Shown piece by piece: positions 1 through 7,569 of a DNA stretch of 10,756 bases. The stretch is taken from the NCBI GenBank assembly GCA_038199375.1, contig JBBPZA010000102.1, positions 1 to 10,756 of the forward strand. The letters are read 5' to 3'. Numbering within the stretch: the first letter of the stretch is position 1; each line of letters starts with the position of its first letter. Position numbers and translations under genes: made by a program. This stretch comes from JBBPZA01 sp038199375 (GTDB taxonomy: Bacteria; Actinomycetota; Thermoleophilia; Solirubrobacterales; Solirubrobacteraceae). A model generated the notes under the pieces. It had not been told where the DNA came from, ran no database searches, and saw only the letters and a program-made list of their open reading frames with translations.

Positions 1-258
1 GCGCCAGAGCGAGCTCGCGAGACGGCGCGCGGGGCCGAGTCGCGGGCCGGGGCCGGCCCCGGGGGTTGCGGCGGGGCCTCCCCGCGGGGGGGGGGGGGGC
101 GCGGGGGGGGCGCCGGGGGGGCGCGGGGCCCCGCCCCCCCCAGGGCCCCCCACCCCGCCCGGCGCCCCGCGGGGGGGCGGCCCCGCCGATACCCCCGGGG
201 GGGGGCCCGGCCCGCGACTCGGCCCCGCGCGCCGTCTCGCGAGCTCGCTCTGGCGCGG
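1..258. repeat. Fold-back inverted repeat around a G/C-only spacer (probable assembly artefact)
   Basis: Bases 1-51 are an exact reverse complement of bases 208-258. The 156-base spacer (52-207) is almost entirely G and C, including a run of 14 G at 86-99. The right arm continues the C-terminal coding sequence of the membrane glycosyltransferase, so that arm is genuine and the left arm looks like the same DNA copied backwards. A long G-rich spacer and a perfect fold-back exactly at the sequence edge are typical of a chimeric or low-quality read end. A natural hairpin in such GC-rich DNA is possible but less likely. Sequence left of about 208 should not be used for gene calls. Confidence 0.85.
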
Positions 259-2008
259 GCGCCGCGGGCCGCTGCGGCGGAGTGAGCAGCACGAAGAGCA
301 GCGGCGGAAGGAACCAGACGACGTAGAGGTAGAACCAGTGCGTGATCCCGATCTGCATCGCGATGATGACCGCCGCGGCCAAAGCGGCGAGCACGCGCGG
401 GTCGCGGCGGCGGGGGAAGAAGGCGACGAGCACGGCCAGCGCCGCCGCGCCGATCTTCACCGCCGTCTGGAGCCCGTCGAGGCCGCCGTAGTAGCCCCAG
501 ACCGAGAACGGCGAGCCGCGATCGTTCTGGTAGGCCAGCGTTCGCTCGAAGAAGGCGTCGATGTCGCCGGCCACCAGCACCGGGGCGAGCGCGAGCGCCA
601 ACGTCGCGACGAGCCCGAGCGAGAAGGCGAGCAGTCTTCGCGGCGCGAGGCTGCGCCGCCCGTGGGCGTAGGTGGCGAACAGCGGCGCCAATGCGATCGG
701 CGCGAACTTGGTCATGGCCGCCAGCGCGATCGCCGTGCCCCGCGCCGCCGGCGAGCCGGCGAGCCGGCGGGCCAGCGCCGCCGGCGCCTTCCTCGGTCGG
801 GCTCGTACGGCACCGACCGGCGGGGGCCGCGGAGCAACGGCCAGCAGCGCGAGCGCGACCAGGAAGGCGACGAGCGAGTCGTTTGCTCCGGAGTTCGAGA
901 CGAGGAGGGTGAACGGGCACGCCGCCCAGGCGTAGGCGAGCGCCGCCCCCGCCGTGGGCCCCCGCACGCGGCGGCCGAGGAGGAAGAGCGCCGCGAGGGT
1001 CAGCAGGTCGAAGGCGATCGCGGCGCCGTGGGCGGCGGGGAGGTCGTCCCAGCGCCCGCTCCACGGCATCGCCTGCTCGAAGGGAATGTAGGCGTAGTAG
1101 TTGACCGGGCCGTAGGTGTCGCCGTGCTCGTTGTCCTTCGGAAACCCCCCGTAGAGGGCCTCGCCGTCCATCAGCCGGTCAGCGCCGACGACCCCTGAGT
1201 AGCCGACGTCGATGATGTTCGCGTTTGCGACGTTGAGCGCGACCCGGAAGCCGACGAGGAACACCGTTGCGACGATGAGCCACGTCCCCGGGACGAGCAG
1301 TCGCGCGGCCGTCGCCGGCGCTCGCGGCCGGAAGGCCGCGAGCAGCATCCGCGCGAGCAGGTAGACCAGCGGCGGAAGCACCAGCGGAACCGAGATCCCG
1401 ATCTTGCCGTGGTTGAAGAAGGCCAGCGAGGCCGACATCCAGCCGACCAGCACGGCCAGGTCGAGGTGCAGGAGCCGGAACGGCCGCCGCGGATCCACGA
1501 AGGGCGCGGCGAAGAGGACGCACAGCGGGATCCACACATACCACGCGTTGACCTTCCGCCCGAAGGCGCCGGGATAGCCCCGGGCCATGGACCACGCGAC
1601 CTGGTAGCCCGTCCAGGCCTCGAGCACCCGGCCCGTCCGGTCCTCGATGAGGACCTGCCCCACCTCCTTGCCCGCCTTGTAGTAGGAGACCTGCCAGCGC
1701 GTGCTCCCCTTGAGGAAGGCGCGGCTCGAGACCCCCGGGCCCAGGCGACGGCGCTCGGCGCGGATCTTGGGCACCTCGCGCGCGACGGCCTTGGCCCGCC
1801 GCGCGCTGAGGAGATGCCCGCGGGGCCGATCGGTCAGCGTCGCGGGCGAGGTGAGACCGTTGGGATCCGCCGTCGCCGTGCCGGCCCGGCGCTCGGTGGC
1901 GACCGCGCCCGGTGTCGAGCCCACGGTCTGGGCTTCAGCGGCCGGCGCGAACGCAATCGCCAGCATGAGCGCGGCGGCAACGAGGGCCGCAGCTCGCCTG
2001 AGCCTCAG
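1..2008 (-). CDS. Multi-pass membrane glycosyltransferase (GT87/DUF2029-like) with secreted PepSY-like N-terminal module; 3' end lost at window edge
   Basis: No ATG/GTG/TTG lies at the right place. I propose CTG at 2008: it overlaps the upstream gtrA stop (CTGA), has GGAG nine bases before it, and starts a good signal peptide (basic n-region, hydrophobic core, AEA cleavage near residue 26). The in-frame ATG at 1966 would remove the basic n-region. Residues about 60-140 form an extracytoplasmic PepSY-like stretch with VLIEDRTGRVLEAWTG, then GYPGAFGRKVNAWYVW leads into the first membrane helix at about residue 155. Many hydrophobic helices follow. A loop with NIIDVGYSGVVGADRL and GDTYGPVNYYAYIPFE matches the acidic first loop of polyprenyl-phosphate-sugar-dependent transferases, and the last helices contain ITHWFYLYVVWFLPP. 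Coding is reliable from 2008 to about 208 (roughly 600 aa). The frame stays open to base 1, but only through the artefact. Substrate is unknown. It is last in the four-gene operon. Confidence 0.8.
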   Translation of the reverse strand, partial: MRLRRAAALVAAALMLAIAFAPAAEAQTVGSTPGAVATERRAGTATADPNGLTSPATLTDRPRGHLLSARRAKAVAREVPKIRAERRRLGPGVSSRAFLKGSTRWQVSYYKAGKEVGQVLIEDRTGRVLEAWTGYQVAWSMARGYPGAFGRKVNAWYVWIPLCVLFAAPFVDPRRPFRLLHLDLAVLVGWMSASLAFFNHGKIGISVPLVLPPLVYLLARMLLAAFRPRAPATAARLLVPGTWLIVATVFLVGFRVALNVANANIIDVGYSGVVGADRLMDGEALYGGFPKDNEHGDTYGPVNYYAYIPFEQAMPWSGRWDDLPAAHGAAIAFDLLTLAALFLLGRRVRGPTAGAALAYAWAACPFTLLVSNSGANDSLVAFLVALALLAVAPRPPPVGAVRARPRKAPAALARRLAGSPAARGTAIALAAMTKFAPIALAPLFATYAHGRRSLAPRRLLAFSLGLVATLALALAPVLVAGDIDAFFERTLAYQNDRGSPFSVWGYYGGLDGLQTAVKIGAAALAVLVAFFPRRRDPRVLAALAAAVIIAMQIGITHWFYLYVVWFLPPLLFVLLTPPQRPAAPAPERARETARGAESRAGPPPGGIGGAAPPRGAGRGGGPWGGRGPAPPRRPPRAPPPPAGRPRRNPRGRPRPATRPRAPSRELALA

Positions 2009-2505
2009 GTTCGGAAGCTCCAGAGCTTGTTGCCGACGAAGTTCAGGGGGGTGGCGCAGGCGATCGCGATGGCCTGGGCGGGGACCTCGGGCATGTCGAG
2101 CGAGGAGACGAGCACCTCGAGCACGACGAGGTTGACGGCGAAGGCGAACAGGCTGACGACGAAGAACCGTGCGGCCTGGAAGCCCGCGTGCTCGACCCGC
2201 GCGTAGTGGAACGTCCAGTACCGGTTCCACAGGAAGTTGTTGGTGACGGCGACCAGGAACGCGCCCGCCGCCGCGATCCGGTAGTCGGTGCCCAGGGCGT
2301 GGACGAGAAGGGCAAAGGTCAATAGGTTGACGACGTAGCCGCTCGCCCCGACCAGCCCGAAGCGGACGAGCTGGACCCAGTTTCCCGGCTTGCGCACGCC
2401 GAGATGCAGGCGGCGGAGGATCCGCCACCCCGGGTCGGTGCCACGGACGCCCGCATGCGAAGGCGGCGCGGCGGGCGGAGGGTACGTCGTCGCCTCGTCG
2501 TGCAT
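2005..2505 (-). CDS. GtrA-family membrane protein
   Basis: A 166-aa protein. After a cytoplasmic N-terminal segment rich in proline and arginine (about 1-42), it has four predicted membrane helices. Motifs are typical of GtrA/DPMS-type proteins: VQLVRFGLVGASGYVVNLL in the first helix, NNFLWNRYWTFHY between helices two and three, and PLNFVGNKLWSFRT at the C-terminus. GtrA proteins are thought to help move or present polyprenyl-phosphate-linked sugars across the membrane for an extracytoplasmic glycosyltransferase, and here such an enzyme follows directly. The ATG at 2505 lies 8 bases after the phosphatase stop, with GAGG in the TGAGGCG just upstream as a ribosome site. The frame is open further upstream, but that part is an Arg-rich shadow of the phosphatase gene. 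The stop overlaps the proposed CTG start of the next gene. Confidence 0.9.
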   Translation of the reverse strand: MHDEATTYPPPAAPPSHAGVRGTDPGWRILRRLHLGVRKPGNWVQLVRFGLVGASGYVVNLLTFALLVHALGTDYRIAAAGAFLVAVTNNFLWNRYWTFHYARVEHAGFQAARFFVVSLFAFAVNLVVLEVLVSSLDMPEVPAQAIAIACATPLNFVGNKLWSFRT

Positions 2506-2513
2506 CGAACGCC

Positions 2514-3998
2514 TCAGTGTAGAGCTCCAGCCTCGTCGAGCCCAAAGTGCTCGAGCACCATCGGGGTGACGTCGCGAAGGCTCCACTGGAGCCTCGCGTC
2601 GGCGGAATCCGGGCCCGTGCCGCACCAAAGCAGCATGCTCTCCGAGTCGTTTCGATGCAGCGATCCGTGCGTCCCGCCGCCGACGTGGCCCTGGCCGCCC
2701 CAGTCCAGGAACTCCCATCCTGGTACGGCCGAGAGGACGACGTCGCCGGCGGTCGAGCAGGCGAGCGCAGACCAGATCCGGCTCAGCGCGTCGGGGTAGT
2801 CGACGCTCGAGAACACGCCGTCGCGCACCCGCGCGCCGAGGGCCGCCAGCTCGCCCCGGGCCGACCAACGCCTGCCGCGCAGGTCGGCGAAGTCCTCACC
2901 GGGCGCAAACCGCAGCTCCCCCCGCTGGCTCCACACGCTCGCCTCGCCGTCCATCATCGTCATGACGAGATCGACCCCCTCGATGTTGCGCGCCGACGAG
3001 GCGGCCTCGCGACAGAGCGCCTCCCGGCGCTCGGGATCGAGCACGTAGATCATCGCCGAACGGAAGTTCGGGCAGACCGCGAGCTCGGCGCCCTCGGGCT
3101 GGCGGTCGCCGGGGCGCAATACCCGCAGCTCGCCGAAGGCGCCGTCGAGGTCGATGTTGGCTTCGACCGTGCTGTGGGAGTGGTCGGAGACCACGATCAC
3201 CGCATGGTCCGCGAGGAACGCGTCCGCGCCGCCGGCCGCCTGCATGAGGCGCTCGAGCTGGCGGTCGGCGAGCGCGAGCGACTCGACCTGAGCGTGGATG
3301 CCGCGCCGGTGGGAGTGGCTGTCGTTGTCGGGCAGCGAGAAGAGCAGGAAGTCGAAGAGGTCGTGCTCGACCAGGTGGGCGCCGATGCAACCCGTCTGCT
3401 CGTCGCGCGTGCCCGGCATCCCCAGCGAGCCACGACACCCCGTCCGCCGGCTCGCGAACAGGTCGGCGTAGAAGAGCTCGCGCGGGCCGTAGACCGCGTG
3501 GGGCATGAGCGTCGCGGTCACCAGGCGTCCCAGCGCTCGCTCACTCGCGGCCGCGTGGCGGTGGCGGCCGCGGTAGATGAGGTACGTGGTGCCCGCGGTG
3601 CGGATGTCGGCGTCGTCGAGCGTCTCGAACACCGTCGGGACGTCCCGGGACAGGTGGGCGAGGTTCATGTTGTAGATCGTGTCGGTCAGCGAGCGCTGGA
3701 TCCCGAACGCGCGCGTGGCGCTGAAGCTCGAGCCGTACGCCACGTAGCGATCGTCGCCGCGGTGGTACCAGTTCATGGACGGGATGAGGTGCTCGTCGAC
3801 CCCGACGCCGGTGGTGATCGTCGACGCGCACGCGGGGGTCACCGACGGGAAGACCGAGACGCAGTCCTCGACGTAGGCGCCCTCCTCCTTCAAGCGCGCC
3901 ATCGCCGGTGCGCGCCCTGCCGCGATCGCTCGGTCGAGCATCGAGGTCTTCACGCCGTCGATGACCGTGAGGACGAGCTTCTTGGGGCGGCCGGCCAC
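2514..3998 (-). CDS. Alkaline phosphatase superfamily protein (type I phosphodiesterase/nucleotide pyrophosphatase-like)
   Basis: A 494-aa protein with the full two-metal site of the nucleotide pyrophosphatase/phosphodiesterase family. Visible residues are Asp14 (VIDG), the nucleophile Thr54 in FPSVTPACAST, Asp224 and His228 in LPDNDSHSH, Asp272-His273 in VVSDHSHS, and His444 in GGGTHGSLHRND. The family hydrolyses phosphodiester or phosphomonoester bonds of nucleotides, nucleotide sugars, lipid head groups or related molecules; this substrate cannot be named. There is no signal peptide or membrane anchor, so it probably acts in the cytoplasm. GTG at 3998 follows a TAGGAGAGAGG site in which the Shine-Dalgarno overlaps the stop of the DUF4126 gene. 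It is second in the operon. Given the neighbours, it could act on a lipid-linked or nucleotide-linked sugar intermediate, which is inference only. Confidence 0.9.
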   Translation of the reverse strand: MAGRPKKLVLTVIDGVKTSMLDRAIAAGRAPAMARLKEEGAYVEDCVSVFPSVTPACASTITTGVGVDEHLIPSMNWYHRGDDRYVAYGSSFSATRAFGIQRSLTDTIYNMNLAHLSRDVPTVFETLDDADIRTAGTTYLIYRGRHRHAAASERALGRLVTATLMPHAVYGPRELFYADLFASRRTGCRGSLGMPGTRDEQTGCIGAHLVEHDLFDFLLFSLPDNDSHSHRRGIHAQVESLALADRQLERLMQAAGGADAFLADHAVIVVSDHSHSTVEANIDLDGAFGELRVLRPGDRQPEGAELAVCPNFRSAMIYVLDPERREALCREAASSARNIEGVDLVMTMMDGEASVWSQRGELRFAPGEDFADLRGRRWSARGELAALGARVRDGVFSSVDYPDALSRIWSALACSTAGDVVLSAVPGWEFLDWGGQGHVGGGTHGSLHRNDSESMLLWCGTGPDSADARLQWSLRDVTPMVLEHFGLDEAGALH

Positions 3999-4010
3999 GG
4001 CGCCTCTCTC

Positions 4011-4601
4011 CTAGCGCAGGATGCGCAGGCCGGCGTACTTCTCGCCCTCGCGGCGCAGGCCGCCGAGCAGCAGCCAGGCGAGCAAGCCGAGGGCGAGCAG
4101 AGAGAGCGGCGGCAGCAAGATGGCGAGGGCGGCGAGCAGGAGCGCCGTCGCGTTCGCGTAGAGGGGCAGGGCGGCGCGGGCGTCTGTGTCCAGTCGCGCC
4201 CGGGTGCGCCGAAAGAGCGCCCGGATCGCGGCGCTGGCCACCGCGGCGCAGGCGATGCCGCCGGCAAGCCCCGCCAGGGCGGTGTATCCCTCGTCATCGA
4301 GCGACCCGGCGAAGAGCAGCGCACCGATCCCGAGCCCGATGCCGGCGAGCGCGGCGCCGTAGGGGCCCGCCTCTATGCGTTCCTCGCCGATCCTGCGCTC
4401 GAGCGTGACGACGACGATCAGCGCGACGATGACCGCCAGGAGGAAGCCGGGCCCCTCGAGGAAGGCGTAGCCGGTCCCGGAGAAGTCGACTAGCAGGTCG
4501 GCGCTCGCAGCCGCACCGGCGAGCAGCGCGGGGAGAAAGGGGCGGATGCCGGCGGCGAGGGCCAGCCCGATGCCCTGGCAGATGACGAGGAAGAGGTCCA
4601 C
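4011..4601 (-). CDS. DUF4126-family integral membrane protein
   Basis: A 196-aa, very hydrophobic protein with about five or six membrane helices. The N-terminus (ICQGIGLALAAGIRPFLPAL) has the Gly-Ile-Arg-Pro-Phe pattern I associate with DUF4126 proteins; a later conserved-looking stretch is PYGAALAGIGLGIGALLFAG. Function is unknown for the family. It is the first gene of the minus-strand operon, 12 bases ahead of the phosphatase. The start is GTG at 4601 with only a weak ribosome site. It diverges from the aminotransferase gene, so the roughly 90 bases between 4602 and 4693 must hold both promoters. No convincing paired -35/-10 boxes were found there. Confidence 0.85.
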   Translation of the reverse strand: MDLFLVICQGIGLALAAGIRPFLPALLAGAAASADLLVDFSGTGYAFLEGPGFLLAVIVALIVVVTLERRIGEERIEAGPYGAALAGIGLGIGALLFAGSLDDEGYTALAGLAGGIACAAVASAAIRALFRRTRARLDTDARAALPLYANATALLLAALAILLPPLSLLALGLLAWLLLGGLRREGEKYAGLRILR

Positions 4602-4693
4602 TCTGGGGGTTCGCTAGCGTGAACGGCCGGATGACGATAGACCACGGCTCCTCGCCGGGAGGGAAGGCGGGTCAAGGCGGCGAAGGCGGCCAG

Positions 4694-6076
4694 ATGCCCA
4701 GCCGCTCGGTCCGCCGGGACCTCGAGCGCTACGCAGGCCTCTTCGCGCGGCGCACGAAGGTCATGCGCTCCTCGGCGATGCGCGACATCATGTCCCTGGT
4801 CGAGCGCGAGGACGTCATCTCGCTCGCGGGCGGGCTGCCCGACACCTCGACGTTCCCGCCGGCCAGCTATGCGGCGGTGATGCAGCGCGTCGCCGCCGAG
4901 TCGTGCGCGCGCGCGCTGCAGTACGCCCCCACCGAAGGCTTGCTCGCCATCCGCCGCTGCGTGGTGGAGGTGATGGCCGCCGAGGGCATGGACGTCGACG
5001 GCGACGACGTGCTGATCACCACCGGAGGCCAGCAGGTGATCGACCTCGTCTGCAAGACGCTCGTCGACCCCGGCGACGTCGTCATCGCCGAGGGCCCCAC
5101 CTATCCCGGCGCCGTGCCGACCTTCGGCGCCTACGAGGCCGAGGTCATCCAGGTGCCCATGGACGCCGACGGGATGCGCATCGACGAGCTCGAGCGCGTC
5201 CTCTCCGGGCTCGACGCGCAGGGTCGGCGGCCGAAGTTCATCTACACGGTCCCCACCTTCCAGAACCCGGCCGGGGTCACGATGTCGCCCGACCGCCGCC
5301 AAGCGCTCGTCCGCATCGCGCGCCGGCGCGAGCTGCTGATCCTCGAGGACAACCCCTACGGCCTGCTGCGCTACGAGGGCGAGTCCCAGCCCCCGCTCTA
5401 CGCCCTCGACGTCGACAGCCAGTTCGTGATGTACCTGGGCACCTTCTCGAAGATCCTCTCCCCCGGCGTGCGCCTCGGCTGGACGGCGGCGCCGCGGCCG
5501 CTGCTGGAGAAGCTCAACATCGGCAAGCAGTCGACCGACCTGTGCTCGTCTTCCATGACCCAGCACTTCGTCTCCGCCTACTTCGAGGGCGGTCGCTGGC
5601 AGGACTACCTGCGCTCGCTGAGCGAGATCTACCGGCGGCGGCGCGACGTCATGCTCGACGCGCTGGCCGAGCACTTTCCCCGCGAGGCCGAGTGGACCTA
5701 TCCGCAGGGAGGCCTGTTCGTCTGGGCGACCCTCCCCGACTACATCGACACGACCGACCTCCTCGCGCGCGCGCTGCGTGAGAAGGTCGCCTTCGTCCCC
5801 GGACGAGCCGCCTACCTCGACGGGCGCGGCGGCTCCTCGCTGCGGCTGAACTTCTCCGGGGTCGGAGAGGACGACATCCGCGAGGGCATCCGGCGCATCG
5901 GCAAGGTCGTCCGCGAGCAGGTCGGGCTCTACGGCACGCTCACCGGCGCCGGGTCCGGGGCCGCCGCAAGCCCGGCCGCGCCGCCGGCGACGGCGAGTCG
6001 CCCTCCCGAGCCGGCCCCGCGCGAGGCCGACCCCCAGCTCGCGAAGGTGCTGGACCTGCGGCGCCGCGCACGGTGA
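4694..6076 (+). CDS. PLP-dependent aminotransferase, class I/II (MocR/2-aminoadipate aminotransferase type)
   Basis: A fold-type I aminotransferase of about 460 aa, without the N-terminal GntR DNA-binding domain of true MocR regulators. From the ATG at 4694, the Schiff-base lysine is Lys253 in GTFSKILSPGVRLGW, the pyridine-contacting Asp219 and Tyr222 lie in ILEDNPYG, the substrate-region Asn is in TFQNPAGVT, and the carboxylate-binding Arg is in SLRLNFSGV. DTSTFPP and LQYAPTEG are typical of the LysN/aromatic aminotransferase group. The amino donor and acceptor cannot be read. An in-frame GTG at 4619 would add 25 Gly-rich residues but lies only 18 bases from the divergent DUF4126 start. The ATG at 4694 has GAAGG and GGCGG upstream and the better-conserved protein start, so I prefer it. 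The last 45 residues are an Ala/Pro-rich tail. The stop overlaps the ddl start. Confidence 0.88.
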   Translation: MPSRSVRRDLERYAGLFARRTKVMRSSAMRDIMSLVEREDVISLAGGLPDTSTFPPASYAAVMQRVAAESCARALQYAPTEGLLAIRRCVVEVMAAEGMDVDGDDVLITTGGQQVIDLVCKTLVDPGDVVIAEGPTYPGAVPTFGAYEAEVIQVPMDADGMRIDELERVLSGLDAQGRRPKFIYTVPTFQNPAGVTMSPDRRQALVRIARRRELLILEDNPYGLLRYEGESQPPLYALDVDSQFVMYLGTFSKILSPGVRLGWTAAPRPLLEKLNIGKQSTDLCSSSMTQHFVSAYFEGGRWQDYLRSLSEIYRRRRDVMLDALAEHFPREAEWTYPQGGLFVWATLPDYIDTTDLLARALREKVAFVPGRAAYLDGRGGSSLRLNFSGVGEDDIREGIRRIGKVVREQVGLYGTLTGAGSGAAASPAAPPATASRPPEPAPREADPQLAKVLDLRRRAR

Positions 6077-7038
6077 TGCGGGTCGCCGTCCTCAAGGGCG
6101 GACGCTCGCTGGAGCGGCAGGTCTCGCTGCGGTCGGGCGCGCGGGTTCAGGACGCCCTGGAGCGCCTGGGCCACGAAGCGGTTGCGGTGGACGTCGGCCA
6201 CGACCTGGTCGACCGTTTGCGCGAGGCGCGGCCCGATGCCGCCTTCGTCGCCCTCCACGGCCGCGACGGCGAGGACGGCACCGTCCAGGAGCTCCTCGAG
6301 GTGCTCGGCATTCCCTACACCGGCTCGGGCATCTCGGCCTGCATCCGCTGCTGGGACAAGGTGCTGGCCAAGCACGAGATGCGCGCCGCGGGCATCCCGA
6401 CGCCCGACTTCTACGCGTTCGGCGAGACGGCCTTCAAGGAGCTGGGCGCGGCGGCGATCCTTCCGGCGATCGAGGAGCGGCTGCGCTTCCCGATCGTCGT
6501 CAAGCCCTCCGCCCAAGGCAGCGCGCTGGGCATCAGCTTCGCCCAGACTGCGGCCGACGTCGCCACAGCGCTCTTGGCGGCCTTCTCCTATGACACGAAG
6601 GTCCTCCTCGAGCGCCACGTCACCGGCCGAGATCTCGCGGTCTCCCTGGTGGAGGACACTTCTGGCCCGCGCCTGCTGCCTATCGTCGAGGCGCGGCCCC
6701 GCGAGACGCCCGGAGCCCGCGCTCCCGAGGCGCCCTCCTACTCCTTCGAAGCGCGCTACGAGATCGGCGCCACGGAGTTCGAGTGCCCGGCCCGCCTGCC
6801 GGAGGACGCCACCGCGCGCGTGCAGGCGCTCGCGCTCGAGGTCTGGCACCTGTTCGGCTGCGCGGGCTTCGCGCGCGTCGACCTCATGCTCGAGCAGGAG
6901 ACCCAGGAGCCATTCGTCCTGGAGGTGAACCCGATCCCGGGCTTCACGGAGACCTCGCTCCTCCCCCAGGCGGCGGAGGCCGACGGCGTGACCTTCGATC
7001 AGCTCATCGAGACGATCCTCGCGCGCGCCGGCGCTTGA
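6076..7038 (+). CDS. ddl: D-alanine--D-alanine ligase
   Basis: An ATP-grasp ligase of 320 aa, the usual size, that joins two D-alanines for the peptidoglycan stem peptide in the cytoplasm. Seen from ATG 6076: GGRSLERQVSLRSG with Glu13, HGRDGEDGTVQELLEVLG with His61, Lys143 in KPSAQGSALG (Ser149 matches the first serine of the GSSxG loop), SYSFEARYEIG near the lid, and metal/substrate ligands in LEVNPIPGFTETSLLP with Asn285. The GSALG loop, the NPIPGFTETS form (commonly N-T-x-PG) and the two cysteines in ACIRCWDKVLAKHEM depart from the textbook consensus but look like a lineage variant, not decay. GTG at 6073 would overlap the aminotransferase stop by four bases (GTGA); ATG at 6076 overlaps by one. 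Either way translation should be coupled to the aminotransferase. Confidence 0.92.
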   Translation: MRVAVLKGGRSLERQVSLRSGARVQDALERLGHEAVAVDVGHDLVDRLREARPDAAFVALHGRDGEDGTVQELLEVLGIPYTGSGISACIRCWDKVLAKHEMRAAGIPTPDFYAFGETAFKELGAAAILPAIEERLRFPIVVKPSAQGSALGISFAQTAADVATALLAAFSYDTKVLLERHVTGRDLAVSLVEDTSGPRLLPIVEARPRETPGARAPEAPSYSFEARYEIGATEFECPARLPEDATARVQALALEVWHLFGCAGFARVDLMLEQETQEPFVLEVNPIPGFTETSLLPQAAEADGVTFDQLIETILARAGA

Positions 7039-7042
7039 TCGC

Positions 7043-7537
7043 TCAGGGCTCTTCGCCCTCGGCGAAGTCCTCCGGGGAGACCTGGTCGAGGAACTGCTTG
7101 AACTTCGTGACGACCTCCTCGGTGTCCTCGACGTCGTGCTCGAACTCGATCGCGGACTCGGTGATGACGTCCTCGGCGGCGAAGATCGGCGCGTTCGCGC
7201 GCACGGCCAGCGCGAGAGCGTCGCTCGGGCGCGAGTCGATCTCGACCTCGCGGCCGTTGATCGCGAGGGTGATCGAGGCGTAGAACGTGTTCTCGCGCAG
7301 CTCGGTGACCGCAACGCGGGAGCAGCTCGCCTCGAGCTCGCCGAGGACGTCGGAGAGCAGGTCGTGGGTCATGGGCCGCGGAGGACTGGCGCCCTGGAGC
7401 TTCATGAGGATCGCCGCCGCCTCCGGATGGCCGATCCAGATGGGCAGGAACTTGTTGGAGTCGACGGTCTTCAGCAGGACGATCGGCTGCTTGCCGACCA
7501 TGTCGAAGCTCACGCCGTAGATGACCATCTCCTGCAC
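7043..7537 (-). CDS. Bifunctional nuclease family protein (DUF151/BFN domain)
   Basis: A 164-aa protein. The BFN/DUF151 core spans about residues 1-135: LLKTVDSNKFLPIWIGHPEA, ASPPRPMTHDLLSDVLGELE, TFYASITLAINGREVEIDSR and PSDALALAVRANAPIFAAEDV, all family signatures. An acidic C-terminal tail follows. Family members have been reported to have DNase/RNase activity in plants, but the bacterial role is unclear. GTG at 7537 is preferred over ATG at 7528 because a perfect GGAGG (complement of 7546-7550) sits eight bases upstream. The gene is convergent with ddl, whose stop is four bases away, with no room for a separate terminator hairpin between them. It has its own likely promoter at 7570-7575. 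Confidence 0.92.
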   Translation of the reverse strand: MQEMVIYGVSFDMVGKQPIVLLKTVDSNKFLPIWIGHPEAAAILMKLQGASPPRPMTHDLLSDVLGELEASCSRVAVTELRENTFYASITLAINGREVEIDSRPSDALALAVRANAPIFAAEDVITESAIEFEHDVEDTEEVVTKFKQFLDQVSPEDFAEGEEP

Positions 7538-7569
7538 GCGAAATGCCTCCGTCGGCCTCGGGTGGGGCC

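Noticed and set aside
52..207. G-runs that could be read as G-quadruplex DNA or a repeat protein
   Set aside because: Position inside a fold-back at the sequence edge makes artefact far more likely than a functional structure.
338..1198. A 286-codon plus-strand open frame opposite the glycosyltransferase, and similar frames at 1409-2206
   Set aside because: Low-complexity Arg/Glu/Gly composition; the minus strand reads as a coherent membrane protein through the same bases.
2547..4493. A 648-codon open frame on the plus strand
   Set aside because: It is antisense to the phosphatase and DUF4126 genes, rich in Arg, Glu, Val and Ala with no domain pattern, and is what high-GC third positions produce opposite real genes.
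4602..4693. TATCGT (complement of 4634-4639) and TTGACC (complement of 4670-4675) as a promoter for the DUF4126 operon
   Set aside because: The two hexamers are 30 bases apart, too far for a normal sigma-70 promoter.
4490..5674. A 394-codon minus-strand open frame across the aminotransferase
   Set aside because: Composition is that of a shadow frame, while the plus strand carries every aminotransferase motif.
5929..7314. A 461-codon minus-strand open frame across ddl
   Set aside because: Ser/Arg-rich then Arg/Glu-rich with no fold; it crosses two convergent genes that are clearly real.
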